Below are positions 1 to 5,479 of a stretch of DNA of 39,656 bases, piece after piece (the first letter of the stretch is position 1; the number at the start of each line of letters is the position of its first letter). The position numbers were made by a program, and so were the translations under genes. Location of the stretch: the IMG/VR virus record IMGVR_UViG_3300012096_000011, positions 1 to 39,656 of that record; one strand, written 5' to 3'. The notes below the pieces were generated by a model. That model was not told the origin of the DNA, did no database searches, and saw only the letters and a list, made by a program, of their open reading frames with translations. The DNA is from a virus.

Positions 1-3
1 AGG

Positions 4-132
4 TTAGTCGCTCTCGATTAAAGCTGGCTCTGGGACCAGCCAATAGCAATCGGTTATCCCTTCGGGGCGAGGGTCATCTTCTCCTATCCGGTCCGGGATT
101 TCCCAATCGACGGCGTAGATTATTAGGGTCAT
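4..132 (-). CDS. Small hypothetical protein (42 aa)
   Basis: Open frame of 42 codons, MTLIIYAVDWEIPDRIG... ending ...WLVPEPALIESD. The ATG overlaps the stop of the upstream minus-strand gene as ATGA, which supports translational coupling. The protein is short and acidic, with the Trp/Tyr-rich stretch TDCYWLVPE. I recognise no domain; proteins of this shape are common in phage early regions. It is the last minus-strand gene before the left edge of the contig. Confidence 0.6.
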   Translation of the reverse strand: MTLIIYAVDWEIPDRIGEDDPRPEGITDCYWLVPEPALIESD

Positions 133-281
133 TGTGCTGTCCTCTCCAGTTTCACGACGTTAGTCCTTGGCATAGGAAGGGGCCTTCGGCCCTTGGCATA
201 CCAAGAGATCCGGACCCAGGCCTTGCCAAGCCGACCGATAGTGATCCATCGGATCCCGCCGAGCTTGCGATAGGTAATCAT
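129..281 (-). CDS. Small basic hypothetical protein (50 aa)
   Basis: Frame MITYRKLGGIRWITIGRLGK... of 50 codons, with a strong GGAGG ribosome site 7-8 bases before its ATG. Its TGA overlaps the next ATG as ATGA. The protein is very basic (many Arg/Lys) with several Trp, so nucleic-acid binding is possible, but there is no recognisable family. One copy of a 12-base hairpin repeat (GGGCCTTCGGCC, 180-191) lies inside the coding sequence and encodes GRRPL. Confidence 0.6.
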   Translation of the reverse strand: MITYRKLGGIRWITIGRLGKAWVRISWYAKGRRPLPMPRTNVVKLERTAQ

Positions 282-298
282 TGATTAACCTCCGTTAA

Positions 299-334
299 GG
301 GAAGGCCCTAACTCTATGATGATAGGGCCTTCCC
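299..334 (-). terminator. Perfect 12-bp inverted repeat, possible terminator or mRNA-end hairpin
   Basis: GGGAAGGCCCTA (299-310) pairs perfectly with TAGGGCCTTCCC (323-334) around a 12-base loop. It lies between two minus-strand genes, just after the stop of 339-488 and just before the ribosome site of 129-281. No clear T-tract follows on the minus strand, so it may stabilise or process RNA rather than terminate. Confidence 0.4.
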
Positions 335-338
335 ATAG

Positions 339-488
339 CTAGCGCAGCTTATCGGCAAGTTGCGCAACAAACTGCATGTCGCGTTTATCAAAAGCGTCAT
401 GCAGAACTGCGATTACATTTTCGAGGTAAACGCTGGCATCAAACTCCCCATCATCAAACGCTTTGGTTATTTCAGCTAATCTATTCAT
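339..488 (-). CDS. Small acidic hypothetical protein (49 aa)
   Basis: Frame of 49 codons, MNRLAEITKAFDDGEFDASV... ending ...QFVAQLADKLR, predicted mainly helical. A 13 bp gap separates it from the upstream gene 502-768, whose end (CGCAAGGGCGAGTGAAAGGG) supplies a plausible AAAGGG ribosome site. A strong inverted repeat follows its stop. No family recognised. Confidence 0.6.
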   Translation of the reverse strand: MNRLAEITKAFDDGEFDASVYLENVIAVLHDAFDKRDMQFVAQLADKLR

Positions 489-501
489 GTGATTGACCCT
501 T

Positions 502-768
502 TCACTCGCCCTTGCGGGGCAGGGATTGAATAGCGGCCTTGATGGCCTCGCTTGCGCCTAGGACCGCCTCCCATTGCTCGCGGTAGAGGGTGACCGGGAA
601 GCGGCCATGGCCGTGATAAACCGAGAGCTTGAGGCCATCTTGGGTGATCTTCATCGAGACCTTGCGCTTGGCCTCAAGAGCTTCGATCAAGCGTTGGTTC
701 TGCTCGATTAGCTCTTGGTAGCTCGGTTTGGTTTGGTCTGGGAGAATTCGGCGGAGCTTGTCGTTCAT
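502..768 (-). CDS. Hypothetical phage protein (88 aa)
   Basis: 88 codons. The N-terminal half (residues 1-40) is a likely coiled coil (SYQELIEQNQRLIEALEAKR), followed by a compact segment with the motif VSVYHGHGRFPVTLY-like KLSVYHGHGRFPVTLYREQW. That GRFPVTLY segment looks like a family seen in several phages with no known function (my recollection, not searched). The start overlaps the stop of the 32-residue gene upstream, with AGGAGGAC as ribosome site. The codon pattern supports real coding. Confidence 0.75.
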   Translation of the reverse strand: MNDKLRRILPDQTKPSYQELIEQNQRLIEALEAKRKVSMKITQDGLKLSVYHGHGRFPVTLYREQWEAVLGASEAIKAAIQSLPRKGE

Positions 769-863
769 GTTTGGTCCTCCTGATCGAATAGGGCGAAGAT
801 CGGATCGTCTTCCCAGTCGCCCTCGGCTTGCTCTAGGACTATCTCCAAGTCATGGTCTGTCAT
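765..863 (-). CDS. Tiny acidic protein (32 aa)
   Basis: Frame MTDHDLEIVLEQAEGDWEDD... of 32 codons, ending ...FDQEDQT. GAGGAGC sits about 6 bases before the ATG, and its TGA overlaps the ATG of the next gene. The protein is very acidic. No family recognised; the coupling and ribosome site are the main evidence that it is real. Confidence 0.5.
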   Translation of the reverse strand: MTDHDLEIVLEQAEGDWEDDPIFALFDQEDQT

Positions 864-937
864 CGCTTTGCTCCTCGCTTTGCCCGCCTCACCATTGCAT
901 GCGGGCCGTGCTCGCTTGGCGCACGATCAAAGGCCAA
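860..937 (-). CDS. Possible 25-aa basic peptide
   Basis: The frame ending at 860 reads ...AFDRAPSEHGPHAMVRRAKR GAKR and overlaps the next start as ATGA. The only start candidates are weak: TTG at 937, preceded by AGGG, or an internal ATG. The segment looks like the C-terminus of a small basic protein, but its beginning is unclear. Confidence 0.25.
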   Translation of the reverse strand: MAFDRAPSEHGPHAMVRRAKRGAKR

Positions 938-993
938 AGAATAAACCCTAGATGGTTTAGCCCTAGGTAGGGCCTTCGGCCTTTGGGCTTGCG

Positions 994-1155
994 TCAGAAA
1001 CCGATCAATCGCCGAGCTCCGGTTCGAGCCTCTCGATCCTTCTCGCATTGGGCGATGTAATCCCTGATTTCCTTGCACCAATCCTCAACGCTTGGCTTTT
1101 CCAGGATTTCATCTAGCTTGGCCGCGAGCATTCCACGGTTTCTCTGATGGTGCAT
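994..1155 (-). CDS. Small hypothetical protein (53 aa)
   Basis: I chose the internal ATG at 1155 (MHHQRNRGMLAAKLDEILEK...) because AAAGGAAAG lies just upstream; the frame stays open further up but without a ribosome site. The protein is helical and charged (VEDWCKEIRDYIAQCEKDRE), ending RRLIGF. No family recognised. It belongs to the minus-strand block of small genes. Confidence 0.5.
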   Translation of the reverse strand: MHHQRNRGMLAAKLDEILEKPSVEDWCKEIRDYIAQCEKDREARTGARRLIGF

Positions 1156-1203
1156 TCGCTTTCCTTTCTCGCCTATTGTAGGCCTTGGCCCAATCACGAA
1201 TTG

Positions 1204-1491
1204 TTACAACGAGGCATTGATAGCGTTCAAGGCATTGATAGGGCCTTCGGCCATTAGAGCTCTAGCACTTGTTCCTTTGATTGTGACCCTTTGGCTATGA
1301 TTGCCTCCAGCTTCGCCTTTGCCTCGATGGCCTTGGCTATCGACCTTTGCGCTTGCCTTCACTTGTGCTTTCGTTCTTCTCTCGACCTTGGCGCTTTCCC
1401 TTGCCTCGTTGAGTTCGTTCGTTAGGGTTTGGATTGTTGCCCTTGCCCGAACCGATTTAATCTTGGCCTGTAGCTCCTGGATTTTGGTCAT
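1204..1491 (-). CDS. Coiled-coil protein, probably frameshifted in its second half
   Basis: Start MTKIQELQAKIKSVRARATI at 1491 follows an excellent AGGAGG. The first ~50 residues form a convincing coiled coil. After about residue 50 this frame becomes Gly/Ser/His-rich and unconvincing (DSQGHRGKGEAGGNHSQ). The neighbouring frame instead continues a coiled coil from the same point: RSIAKAIEAKAKLEAIIAKG, then SQSKEQVLEL and a stop at 1254-1256. That second frame has no start codon of its own after an upstream TGA. A natural or assembly frameshift between about 1337 and 1363 is likely, giving a ~79-residue protein spanning 1254-1491. No function known. Confidence 0.5.
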   Translation of the reverse strand: MTKIQELQAKIKSVRARATIQTLTNELNEARESAKVERRTKAQVKASAKVDSQGHRGKGEAGGNHSQRVTIKGTSARALMAEGPINALNAINASL

Positions 1492-1563
1492 TGCATCCTC
1501 CTGGTTTTGATGGCCCAAACCTAACCGCTTCCCGATCCCTTGTCAATGCGACCAATTGCCGCG

Positions 1564-1610
1564 CCTCATTCCCTTTCATTGCACCCTCATTCCGCTCAAG
1601 GCCTCATTCT
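1564..1610. repeat. Iteron-like CCTCATTCC repeats
   Basis: CCTCATTCC occurs at 1564-1572 and 1585-1593 (21 bp apart), and CCTCATTCT at 1602-1610. The reverse complement GGAATGAGG is at 1772-1780, with a partial copy GGAATGA at 1734-1740. The repeats flank the pyrimidine tract and tandem decamers, the arrangement expected of initiator-protein binding sites. Confidence 0.45.
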
Positions 1611-1619
1611 CCAATTTGA

Positions 1620-1632
1620 GGGGGTGACCCCC
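1620..1632. repeat. G5-TGA-C5 hairpin
   Basis: GGGGG (1620-1624) and CCCCC (1628-1632) flank TGA, followed by an AT-rich stretch. It may be a structural element of the candidate origin. No clean T-run follows on either strand, so a terminator is less likely. Confidence 0.35.
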
Positions 1633-1710
1633 GATTGTAAAAATTCTGTTCTCGTTCTGTTCTCTAGTCTCTTCTCCCCCCCCTCTCTCTCTCTTACACA
1701 CATAAGCACA

Positions 1711-1740
1711 CGCGGAACTACCCGGAACTACCCGGAATGA
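1711..1740. repeat. Three tandem 10-bp repeats (CSCGGAACTA type)
   Basis: CGCGGAACTA, CCCGGAACTA and CCCGGAATGA lie head to tail with an exact 10-bp period, close to one helical turn. They directly follow a CT-rich tract (about 1664-1695). Protein binding on one DNA face is a reasonable inference. Confidence 0.55.
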
Positions 1741-1851
1741 CTGGATTGTGAGGTTTTGAGCGGATTGAGACGGAATGAGGGGGACTTGGGGCAGGTTTTG
1801 GTAGTTTTTGGCAAATTCCCTTGAGCAATCTCCTCTAGATCGATCAAAAGT

Positions 1852-1866
1852 TGGCACGAAACTTGC
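1852..1866 (+). promoter_or_regulatory. Sigma54-like promoter motif (TGGCAC-N5-TTGC)
   Basis: TGGCACGAAACTTGC matches the -24/-12 consensus TGGCAC-N5-TTGC at every fixed base. It points rightward, toward the palindromes at 1909-1973, but the next gene (2002-2211) lies on the opposite strand. A transcript would therefore be antisense or long. It could be chance. Confidence 0.35.
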
Positions 1867-1908
1867 CTTACCCAGATTTACTATAGTGGTTTTGACTTTT
1901 TGCTCGCA

Positions 1909-1943
1909 TGCGACACTATGTCACAGTGCGACAATATGTCGCA
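1909..1943. promoter_or_regulatory. Two tandem 17-bp palindromes (TGCGACA-N3-TGTCGCA)
   Basis: Site 1, TGCGACACTATGTCACA (1909-1925), is imperfect. Site 2, TGCGACAATATGTCGCA (1927-1943), is a perfect 7-bp inverted repeat around ATA. The 18-bp spacing and near-identity are typical of a dimeric repressor or activator operator pair. Confidence 0.6.
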
Positions 1944-1944
1944 G

Positions 1945-1973
1945 GCATACCAGGTATGCGCTCAGCGCATACC
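1945..1973. promoter_or_regulatory. Overlapping palindromes with two GCATACC boxes 22 bp apart
   Basis: GCATACC-A-GGTATGC (1945-1959) overlaps the perfect 21-bp palindrome GGTATGCGCT-C-AGCGCATACC (1953-1973). GCATACC boxes start at 1945 and 1967. The same box recurs at 2296 and 2318 with the identical 22-bp spacing, so one regulator probably binds both places. Confidence 0.6.
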
Positions 1974-1977
1974 TTCT

Positions 1978-1992
1978 TGGCATGATTCTTGC
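1978..1992 (+). promoter_or_regulatory. Second sigma54-like motif (TGGCAT-N5-TTGC)
   Basis: TGGCATGATTCTTGC is one base off the -24/-12 consensus and sits 126 bp after the first motif in the same orientation, with the palindromic sites between them. It would fire into the 3' end of the minus-strand gene 2002-2211. The role is uncertain. Confidence 0.25.
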
Positions 1993-2001
1993 ATGGGCCA
2001 A

Positions 2002-2211
2002 TCATGCGTTTTGTGTGGCCCAGTCGGCATAATAGCCGCCTGCGGCCATGGCATAGACCAGTGGGACTAGGTCTTTGTCCTCGCAGGCTTGCTCGGCTGC
2101 CTCTTCCCACGACATCCGATATTGATGCGTGGCTTTGTCGTAGCTGGCCTCGTGGATGGCTACCGTGCGTAGATATGCCTGCGCTAGCTCGCGCTTAGCG
2201 TTGATGTCCAT
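2002..2211 (-). CDS. Small hypothetical early protein (69 aa)
   Basis: Frame MDINAKRELAQAYLRTVAIH... of 69 codons, with AGAGGT seven bases before the ATG. It is helical, with a central SWEEAAEQACEDKD and a C-terminal VPLVYAMAAGGYYADW. It is the first gene downstream of a strong minus-strand sigma70-like promoter (2256-2284) and lies between two sets of GCATACC operators. A regulatory role is conceivable but no DNA-binding fold is visible. Confidence 0.6.
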   Translation of the reverse strand: MDINAKRELAQAYLRTVAIHEASYDKATHQYRMSWEEAAEQACEDKDLVPLVYAMAAGGYYADWATQNA

Positions 2212-2255
2212 TGATTTACCTCTTCAAACAGCCCGGTCAATCCGACCGTACCCAT

Positions 2256-2284
2256 ATCATAGCCCAAGGCCATGGCCCTGTCAA
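2256..2284 (-). promoter_or_regulatory. Sigma70-like promoter, leftward (early)
   Basis: On the minus strand TTGACA is followed by a 17-base spacer and TATGAT (plus-strand 2284 to 2256). It lies about 45 bp upstream of the start of 2002-2211, and GCATACC boxes lie directly upstream at 2296-2324. It should drive the leftward early genes. Confidence 0.7.
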
Positions 2285-2295
2285 TATGTTTGTTT

Positions 2296-2324
2296 GCATA
2301 CCTGCCCTGCTCCTGAGGCATACC
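2296..2324. promoter_or_regulatory. Second pair of GCATACC boxes, 22 bp apart
   Basis: GCATACC at 2296-2302 and 2318-2324 repeats the spacing of the pair at 1945/1967. This pair lies just upstream of the leftward promoter's -35 box, where an activator or repressor would act. The 15 bases between the boxes are only partly alike in the two pairs. Confidence 0.5.
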
Positions 2325-2384
2325 TCCCCGCTCGCGAGGGGGTGGGGGCCAAAAGTCGGCGATCCGAGCGAGGCCCAACCCCCA

Positions 2385-2429
2385 GGGCGCAAAAATATCA
2401 TAAACCCTTCTCCTTGGGCGCAAAAATAT
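2385..2429. repeat. Direct repeats GGGCGCAAAAATAT, 31 bp apart
   Basis: Exact 14-base copies lie at 2385-2398 and 2416-2429. The 31-bp period is about three helical turns. They sit in the otherwise gene-free stretch 2212-2544 between the divergent promoters, upstream of the late promoter. Confidence 0.6.
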
Positions 2430-2497
2430 TGCAAACCAAGCTTAGGAACTAAATCCCAAAGGCCAAGGGTTGGGAAGGGATTGAGGGGAGAAAGGGC

Positions 2498-2526
2498 TTG
2501 ACTTTTGCTTCGAGGTGTGGTATAAT
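2498..2526 (+). promoter_or_regulatory. Sigma70-like promoter, rightward (late operon)
   Basis: TTGACT, a 17-base spacer and a perfect TATAAT, about 20 bp before the first rightward start codon at 2545. It is the only strong rightward promoter I see and probably feeds the structural operon, implying use of host RNA polymerase. Confidence 0.75.
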
Positions 2527-2544
2527 GCGCAATGGAGGATCGTA

Positions 2545-2847
2545 ATGGCGAAGCGCAAGCATTTGTCGAACCCTAGGTCGAAGATCCATCGGGTGAGCAA
2601 GGGACCGAGTCTGGAGGCGGCGACCCGAGCCCTATTGGTTGGACAGACCTATCTTCCGAGTTTGGTTAGGCCTCAAGGAGATTGGGGCGACCAGAGGAGA
2701 AAGGTGACCTTGCCAAGGGTTAGGTTTCTAGAGGCGGACTTTGATCGCCCGGCGGAGGGAAGGTGGGCGGAGCTAGGCCGATGCGAGCTACCAGACGCCA
2801 AGCCAGTTAATGGCCGAAGGCCCTATCTACGTCGGAGAACTGGATGA
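2545..2847 (+). CDS. Basic hypothetical protein (100 aa)
   Basis: The start MAKRKHLSNPRSKIHRVSKG at 2545 follows GGAGG. An ATG 30 bases upstream has no ribosome site and overlaps the promoter region. The protein is strongly basic throughout and ends PYLRRRTG, suggesting nucleic-acid binding, but no domain is recognised. It is the first gene of the rightward operon and contains one copy of the GGGCCTTCGGCC hairpin repeat near its 3' end. Confidence 0.6.
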   Translation: MAKRKHLSNPRSKIHRVSKGPSLEAATRALLVGQTYLPSLVRPQGDWGDQRRKVTLPRVRFLEADFDRPAEGRWAELGRCELPDAKPVNGRRPYLRRRTG

Positions 2848-2850
2848 TAA

Positions 2851-3003
2851 ATGGCAACGGTTAAGAAGGGAACCAAGGCGGTTAAGGTTGGTTGGGCTAT
2901 CCATCTGCGATGGTGGGGCAAGAGATTGCTGTGGAGCAAGCATCGCAAGGCCGAGGGTCGAATGATTGTTCGGGAGCTAAGGGATGGAAATCCTATCCGT
3001 TGA
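2851..3003 (+). CDS. Small basic hypothetical protein (50 aa)
   Basis: Frame MATVKKGTKAVKVGWAIHLR... ending ...RDGNPIR, starting 3 bp after the previous stop and overlapping the small terminase start by 20 bp. It is rich in Lys/Arg/Trp (LRWWGKRLLWSKHRK). The packing and base usage match its neighbours. Function unknown. Confidence 0.55.
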   Translation: MATVKKGTKAVKVGWAIHLRWWGKRLLWSKHRKAEGRMIVRELRDGNPIR

Positions 3004-3523
3004 GCCCCTGACCCGGGCCGAGGTCCCCAAATCCCATCACCGATCCGCGGTATCTCGGATCCGAGATGTCCATCATCGGATGGCCCAACTCTATGCAGCA
3101 GGGCTAAAGCCGAAGGCGATTGCCGAGATCACCGGGCGATCGGTTGTCTCGGTTAGGGAATGGCGGCGGAGCCCGGCCAGCGAGGAGCTAGTTGCCCAGT
3201 ACCGGGAAGGAATCGAGGGGGAGATCACAGAGGTGCTCGGGGAGCAGGTCAAGACTATCACCAGGGCGAGGTCGATCGCTTGGAGCCAGATTCTAGACCA
3301 ACTCGTGGAGGCGGAGGAGGGCGGAGAGCCATTGCCAATCCGAAGCTTGCTCGCGATCGCCGGGGACACTTCCGATCGAACCGGCCTTGGCCGACAAGCC
3401 ACTCAGGTCAACATCAACGTTGGGATTGGCGCGGAGCTGGAGAAGCGAATGCGAAGGGCAGGGTCCCTTATGGATCGACGGGCGATGGTTGATGTTACGC
3501 CCAAACTCGTCCGGAGAGGTTGA
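2984..3523 (+). CDS. terS: Probable terminase small subunit
   Basis: 179 residues, two genes before the large terminase. Residues ~30-65 read as a helix-turn-helix (RMAQLYAAGLKPKAIAEITG then RSVVSVREWRRSP), the usual DNA-recognition module of small terminases. A charged helix follows (EELVAQYREGIEGEITEVLG) and a C-terminal segment SDRTGLGRQATQVNINVGIG that resembles other phage small terminases. It would bind packaging sites and hand DNA to TerL. Identification rests on the HTH and gene order; there is no catalytic residue to check. Confidence 0.7.
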   Translation: MEILSVEPLTRAEVPKSHHRSAVSRIRDVHHRMAQLYAAGLKPKAIAEITGRSVVSVREWRRSPASEELVAQYREGIEGEITEVLGEQVKTITRARSIAWSQILDQLVEAEEGGEPLPIRSLLAIAGDTSDRTGLGRQATQVNINVGIGAELEKRMRRAGSLMDRRAMVDVTPKLVRRG

Positions 3524-3796
3524 GTGAATCGCCGAGATCTACTCAAGGGATTGCTTGTGGGGCCAGCGATTGGTTTGGCTTTGCCTGTTCACGCGAAGCC
3601 ATTTGAGTTTATCCCTGAGCCCTCGTCTGAGTTGCTTCGTTTTCGAGCCGCAATGGCTAGGGTCAAGGCCGGGCAGACCCAACGATTCTGGAACGAATAT
3701 CTTCCTAGGGTCCTTGCTGCAGAGCAATGCAGGCAAGCAGAGTGGTTGGAGGAATTCTATAGCCCCTGGATGGAGGCCTTGAGCCAGCGGGGATGA
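3524..3796 (+). CDS. Tat-signal protein of unknown function (90 aa)
   Basis: GTG start at 3524, directly after the small terminase stop, with GGAGAGG upstream. The N-terminus MNRRDLLKGLLVGPAIGLAL-PVHAKP is a textbook twin-arginine export signal: an RR-x-LLK motif, a moderately hydrophobic core and an AxA-like cleavage site near residue 25. The ~65-residue remainder is helical and Trp-rich (FWNEYLPRVLAAEQCRQAEW). A phage product fitted for Tat export, lying between the terminase genes, is odd. Function unknown. Confidence 0.65.
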   Translation: MNRRDLLKGLLVGPAIGLALPVHAKPFEFIPEPSSELLRFRAAMARVKAGQTQRFWNEYLPRVLAAEQCRQAEWLEEFYSPWMEALSQRG

Positions 3797-3969
3797 GACC
3801 TTGGGAAGAAGGCAGACCTGAGCCAGAATGCCCTCGATGTGCGGAGCTACGAGGTCGATCGGTGAAGATGCAAACGATCACCAAGGGAAAGGCCTCGATC
3901 AAGCAGGCATATGAATGCCCGAGTTGTGACTACGTGATCCCACTTGTGCCATTCGAGGCCCATGAGTAG
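3793..3969 (+). CDS. Zinc-ribbon protein (58 aa)
   Basis: Starts as ATGA over the previous stop. Two CxxC pairs, ECPRCAE (~residues 12-18) and ECPSCDY (~residues 41-47), separated by ~25 residues, form a probable zinc ribbon. Its end overlaps the start of the large terminase. Zinc-ribbon proteins beside terminases could assist packaging or nuclease control, but that is inference. Confidence 0.6.
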   Translation: MRPWEEGRPEPECPRCAELRGRSVKMQTITKGKASIKQAYECPSCDYVIPLVPFEAHE

Positions 3970-5479
3970 CCCCGCCCTCCTTGATTGGCTCGCCTCTTGC
4001 TCGAACGATCCGGTGAAGTTCGTTCTCGAAGCTTTCCCTTGGGGCGAGAACCGGCTAGCAGGGTTTGAAGGACCGGAGGATTGGCAATGGAATGTGCTCG
4101 AACGGATCAAATCTGGCCTCCCAATTGACCAAGCAATCCAGCTTGCGACTGCGTCTGGCCATGGTGTCGGAAAGAGTTGTTTGGTTGCGTGGATCATCCT
4201 TTGGTCCATCTCGACAATGACCGACACTAGAGGAGTGGTAACGGCCAATACCGAAACACAGCTTAAAACTAAGACCTGGGCCGAGCTAGGGAAATGGTAC
4301 AACCTGTTCATCGCGAGGGAGTTGTTTCATCTCTCCGCCACGGCCCTGTTCTCTGTTGATCGAGATCACGAAAGGACTTGGCGCATCGATATGGTCCCTT
4401 GGTCGGAGCGCAACACCGAGGCCTTCGCTGGTCTCCATAACCGTGGCCGAAGGATCCTGGTCCTGTTCGATGAGGCCTCGGCCATTCCCGATATCATCTG
4501 GGAAACCACCGAAGGGGCCTTGACTGATGCCGATACCCAGATCATCTGGGCGGTGTTCGGGAACCCGACCAGAAACACCGGGCGGTTTAGGGCTTGCTTC
4601 GAGCCAGGGAGCTTCTGGCAAACCAAGCGTGTGGATTCGAGAACGATTTCCTTCACCAACAAATCCCAGATCGATCGATGGATCAAGTTCTATGGCCTTG
4701 ACTCCGACTTCGTGAGGATCAGGATCCTCGGGGAGTTCCCCCGGGTTGGCGAGATGGAGTTCTTCTCTGGAACGGATGTAGATGAGGCGATGGTCAGGGA
4801 GGTGGAGCCCTTCGGAGCCTTGGCTCTTGGGGTAGATGTCGCGCGGTTTGGGGCTAACTTCTCCGTGCTATTCCCCCGGCGAGGGAGAGATGCGAGAACG
4901 ATTCCTAGAAGACGCTTTCAAGGCCTTTCAACCGTCGACCTCGCGGACAAGGTGTTTGAGTTCAATCGGGAGATCCGGGCCGATGGGATTCTCGTGGATG
5001 GGGGTGGGGTCGGAGGCGGGGTGGTAGATCAAATCCGCCACCGGCAACTTCATTGCTTTGAGGTTCAGTTCGGGGCCAAAGCCACTGGTCTTGGATACGA
5101 ATCCAATACCCAAGGTGAACGCTACGCCAACAAGAGGGCCGAGATGTATGGATCCCTTCGAGCTTGGCTCAAGGGTGGGGCCCTCCCGCCTGATCCAGAT
5201 CTCAAGAAGCAACTCGCTTCTATCACCTACACACTCAACAACCGGGACGAGATTATTCTAACCTCGAAAGAGGTCATGATGAGGGAGGGCCGGGAGAGCC
5301 CGGACGACATTGACGCGTTGGCATGTACCTTCGCCTATCCGATCGAGGCTAAGGCTTTGAGGTTTGGGGAGCCTTGGATCGCTCATGATGACGTGGTATC
5401 GGAATATGAACCGTATGCTATCTTAACAAAGAATAATATACCCTCGTCGGATTATAGCCCTTTTAGAAGCCTCTCCTAA
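3962..5479 (+). CDS. terL: Terminase large subunit
   Basis: 505 residues from the ATG at 3962 (MSSPALLDWLASC). The ATPase half has Walker A ASGHGVGKSCLVAW (~residues 63-76) and Walker B ILVLFDEASAIPD (~residues 165-178). The RNase H-like nuclease half shows acidic motifs LGVDVARFG (~288), ILVDGGGVGGG (~343) and a final SPDDIDALACTFA (~447-459). It would power DNA translocation into the prohead and cut the concatemer. The last ~20 residues (ILTKNNIPSSDYSPFRSLS) are AT-rich in codons and look different from the body. The gene ends TAATG, with the next gene's ATG inside: a homing endonuclease gene. Confidence 0.93.
   Translation: MSSPALLDWLASCSNDPVKFVLEAFPWGENRLAGFEGPEDWQWNVLERIKSGLPIDQAIQLATASGHGVGKSCLVAWIILWSISTMTDTRGVVTANTETQLKTKTWAELGKWYNLFIARELFHLSATALFSVDRDHERTWRIDMVPWSERNTEAFAGLHNRGRRILVLFDEASAIPDIIWETTEGALTDADTQIIWAVFGNPTRNTGRFRACFEPGSFWQTKRVDSRTISFTNKSQIDRWIKFYGLDSDFVRIRILGEFPRVGEMEFFSGTDVDEAMVREVEPFGALALGVDVARFGANFSVLFPRRGRDARTIPRRRFQGLSTVDLADKVFEFNREIRADGILVDGGGVGGGVVDQIRHRQLHCFEVQFGAKATGLGYESNTQGERYANKRAEMYGSLRAWLKGGALPPDPDLKKQLASITYTLNNRDEIILTSKEVMMREGRESPDDIDALACTFAYPIEAKALRFGEPWIAHDDVVSEYEPYAILTKNNIPSSDYSPFRSLS

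Larger units (their letters stand above)
1519..2001. promoter_or_regulatory. Non-coding control region or candidate replication origin
   Basis: No convincing gene in 483 bp. It holds clustered CCTCATTCC repeats, a G5/C5 hairpin, a pyrimidine tract, three tandem 10-bp units, two sigma54-like promoter motifs and two sets of palindromes (each listed separately). This mixture of iteron-like repeats, an easily melted stretch (TTGTAAAAATTCTG, near 1636-1649) and operator-like sites is what phage replication origins and early control regions look like, but no single element proves the role. Confidence 0.5.

Noticed and set aside
1301-1510. Plus-strand ORF with several hydrophobic stretches
   Set aside because: It is the shadow of the Ala/Glu/Lys-rich coiled-coil gene on the other strand and has no ribosome site.
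1881-1888. CACTATAG on the minus strand, the core of a T7 RNA polymerase promoter
   Set aside because: Only eight bases match, the rest of the T7 consensus is absent, and no phage RNA polymerase gene is visible.
4286-4686. Long minus-strand ORFs inside the large terminase gene
   Set aside because: They are antisense shadows of a clearly coding gene.
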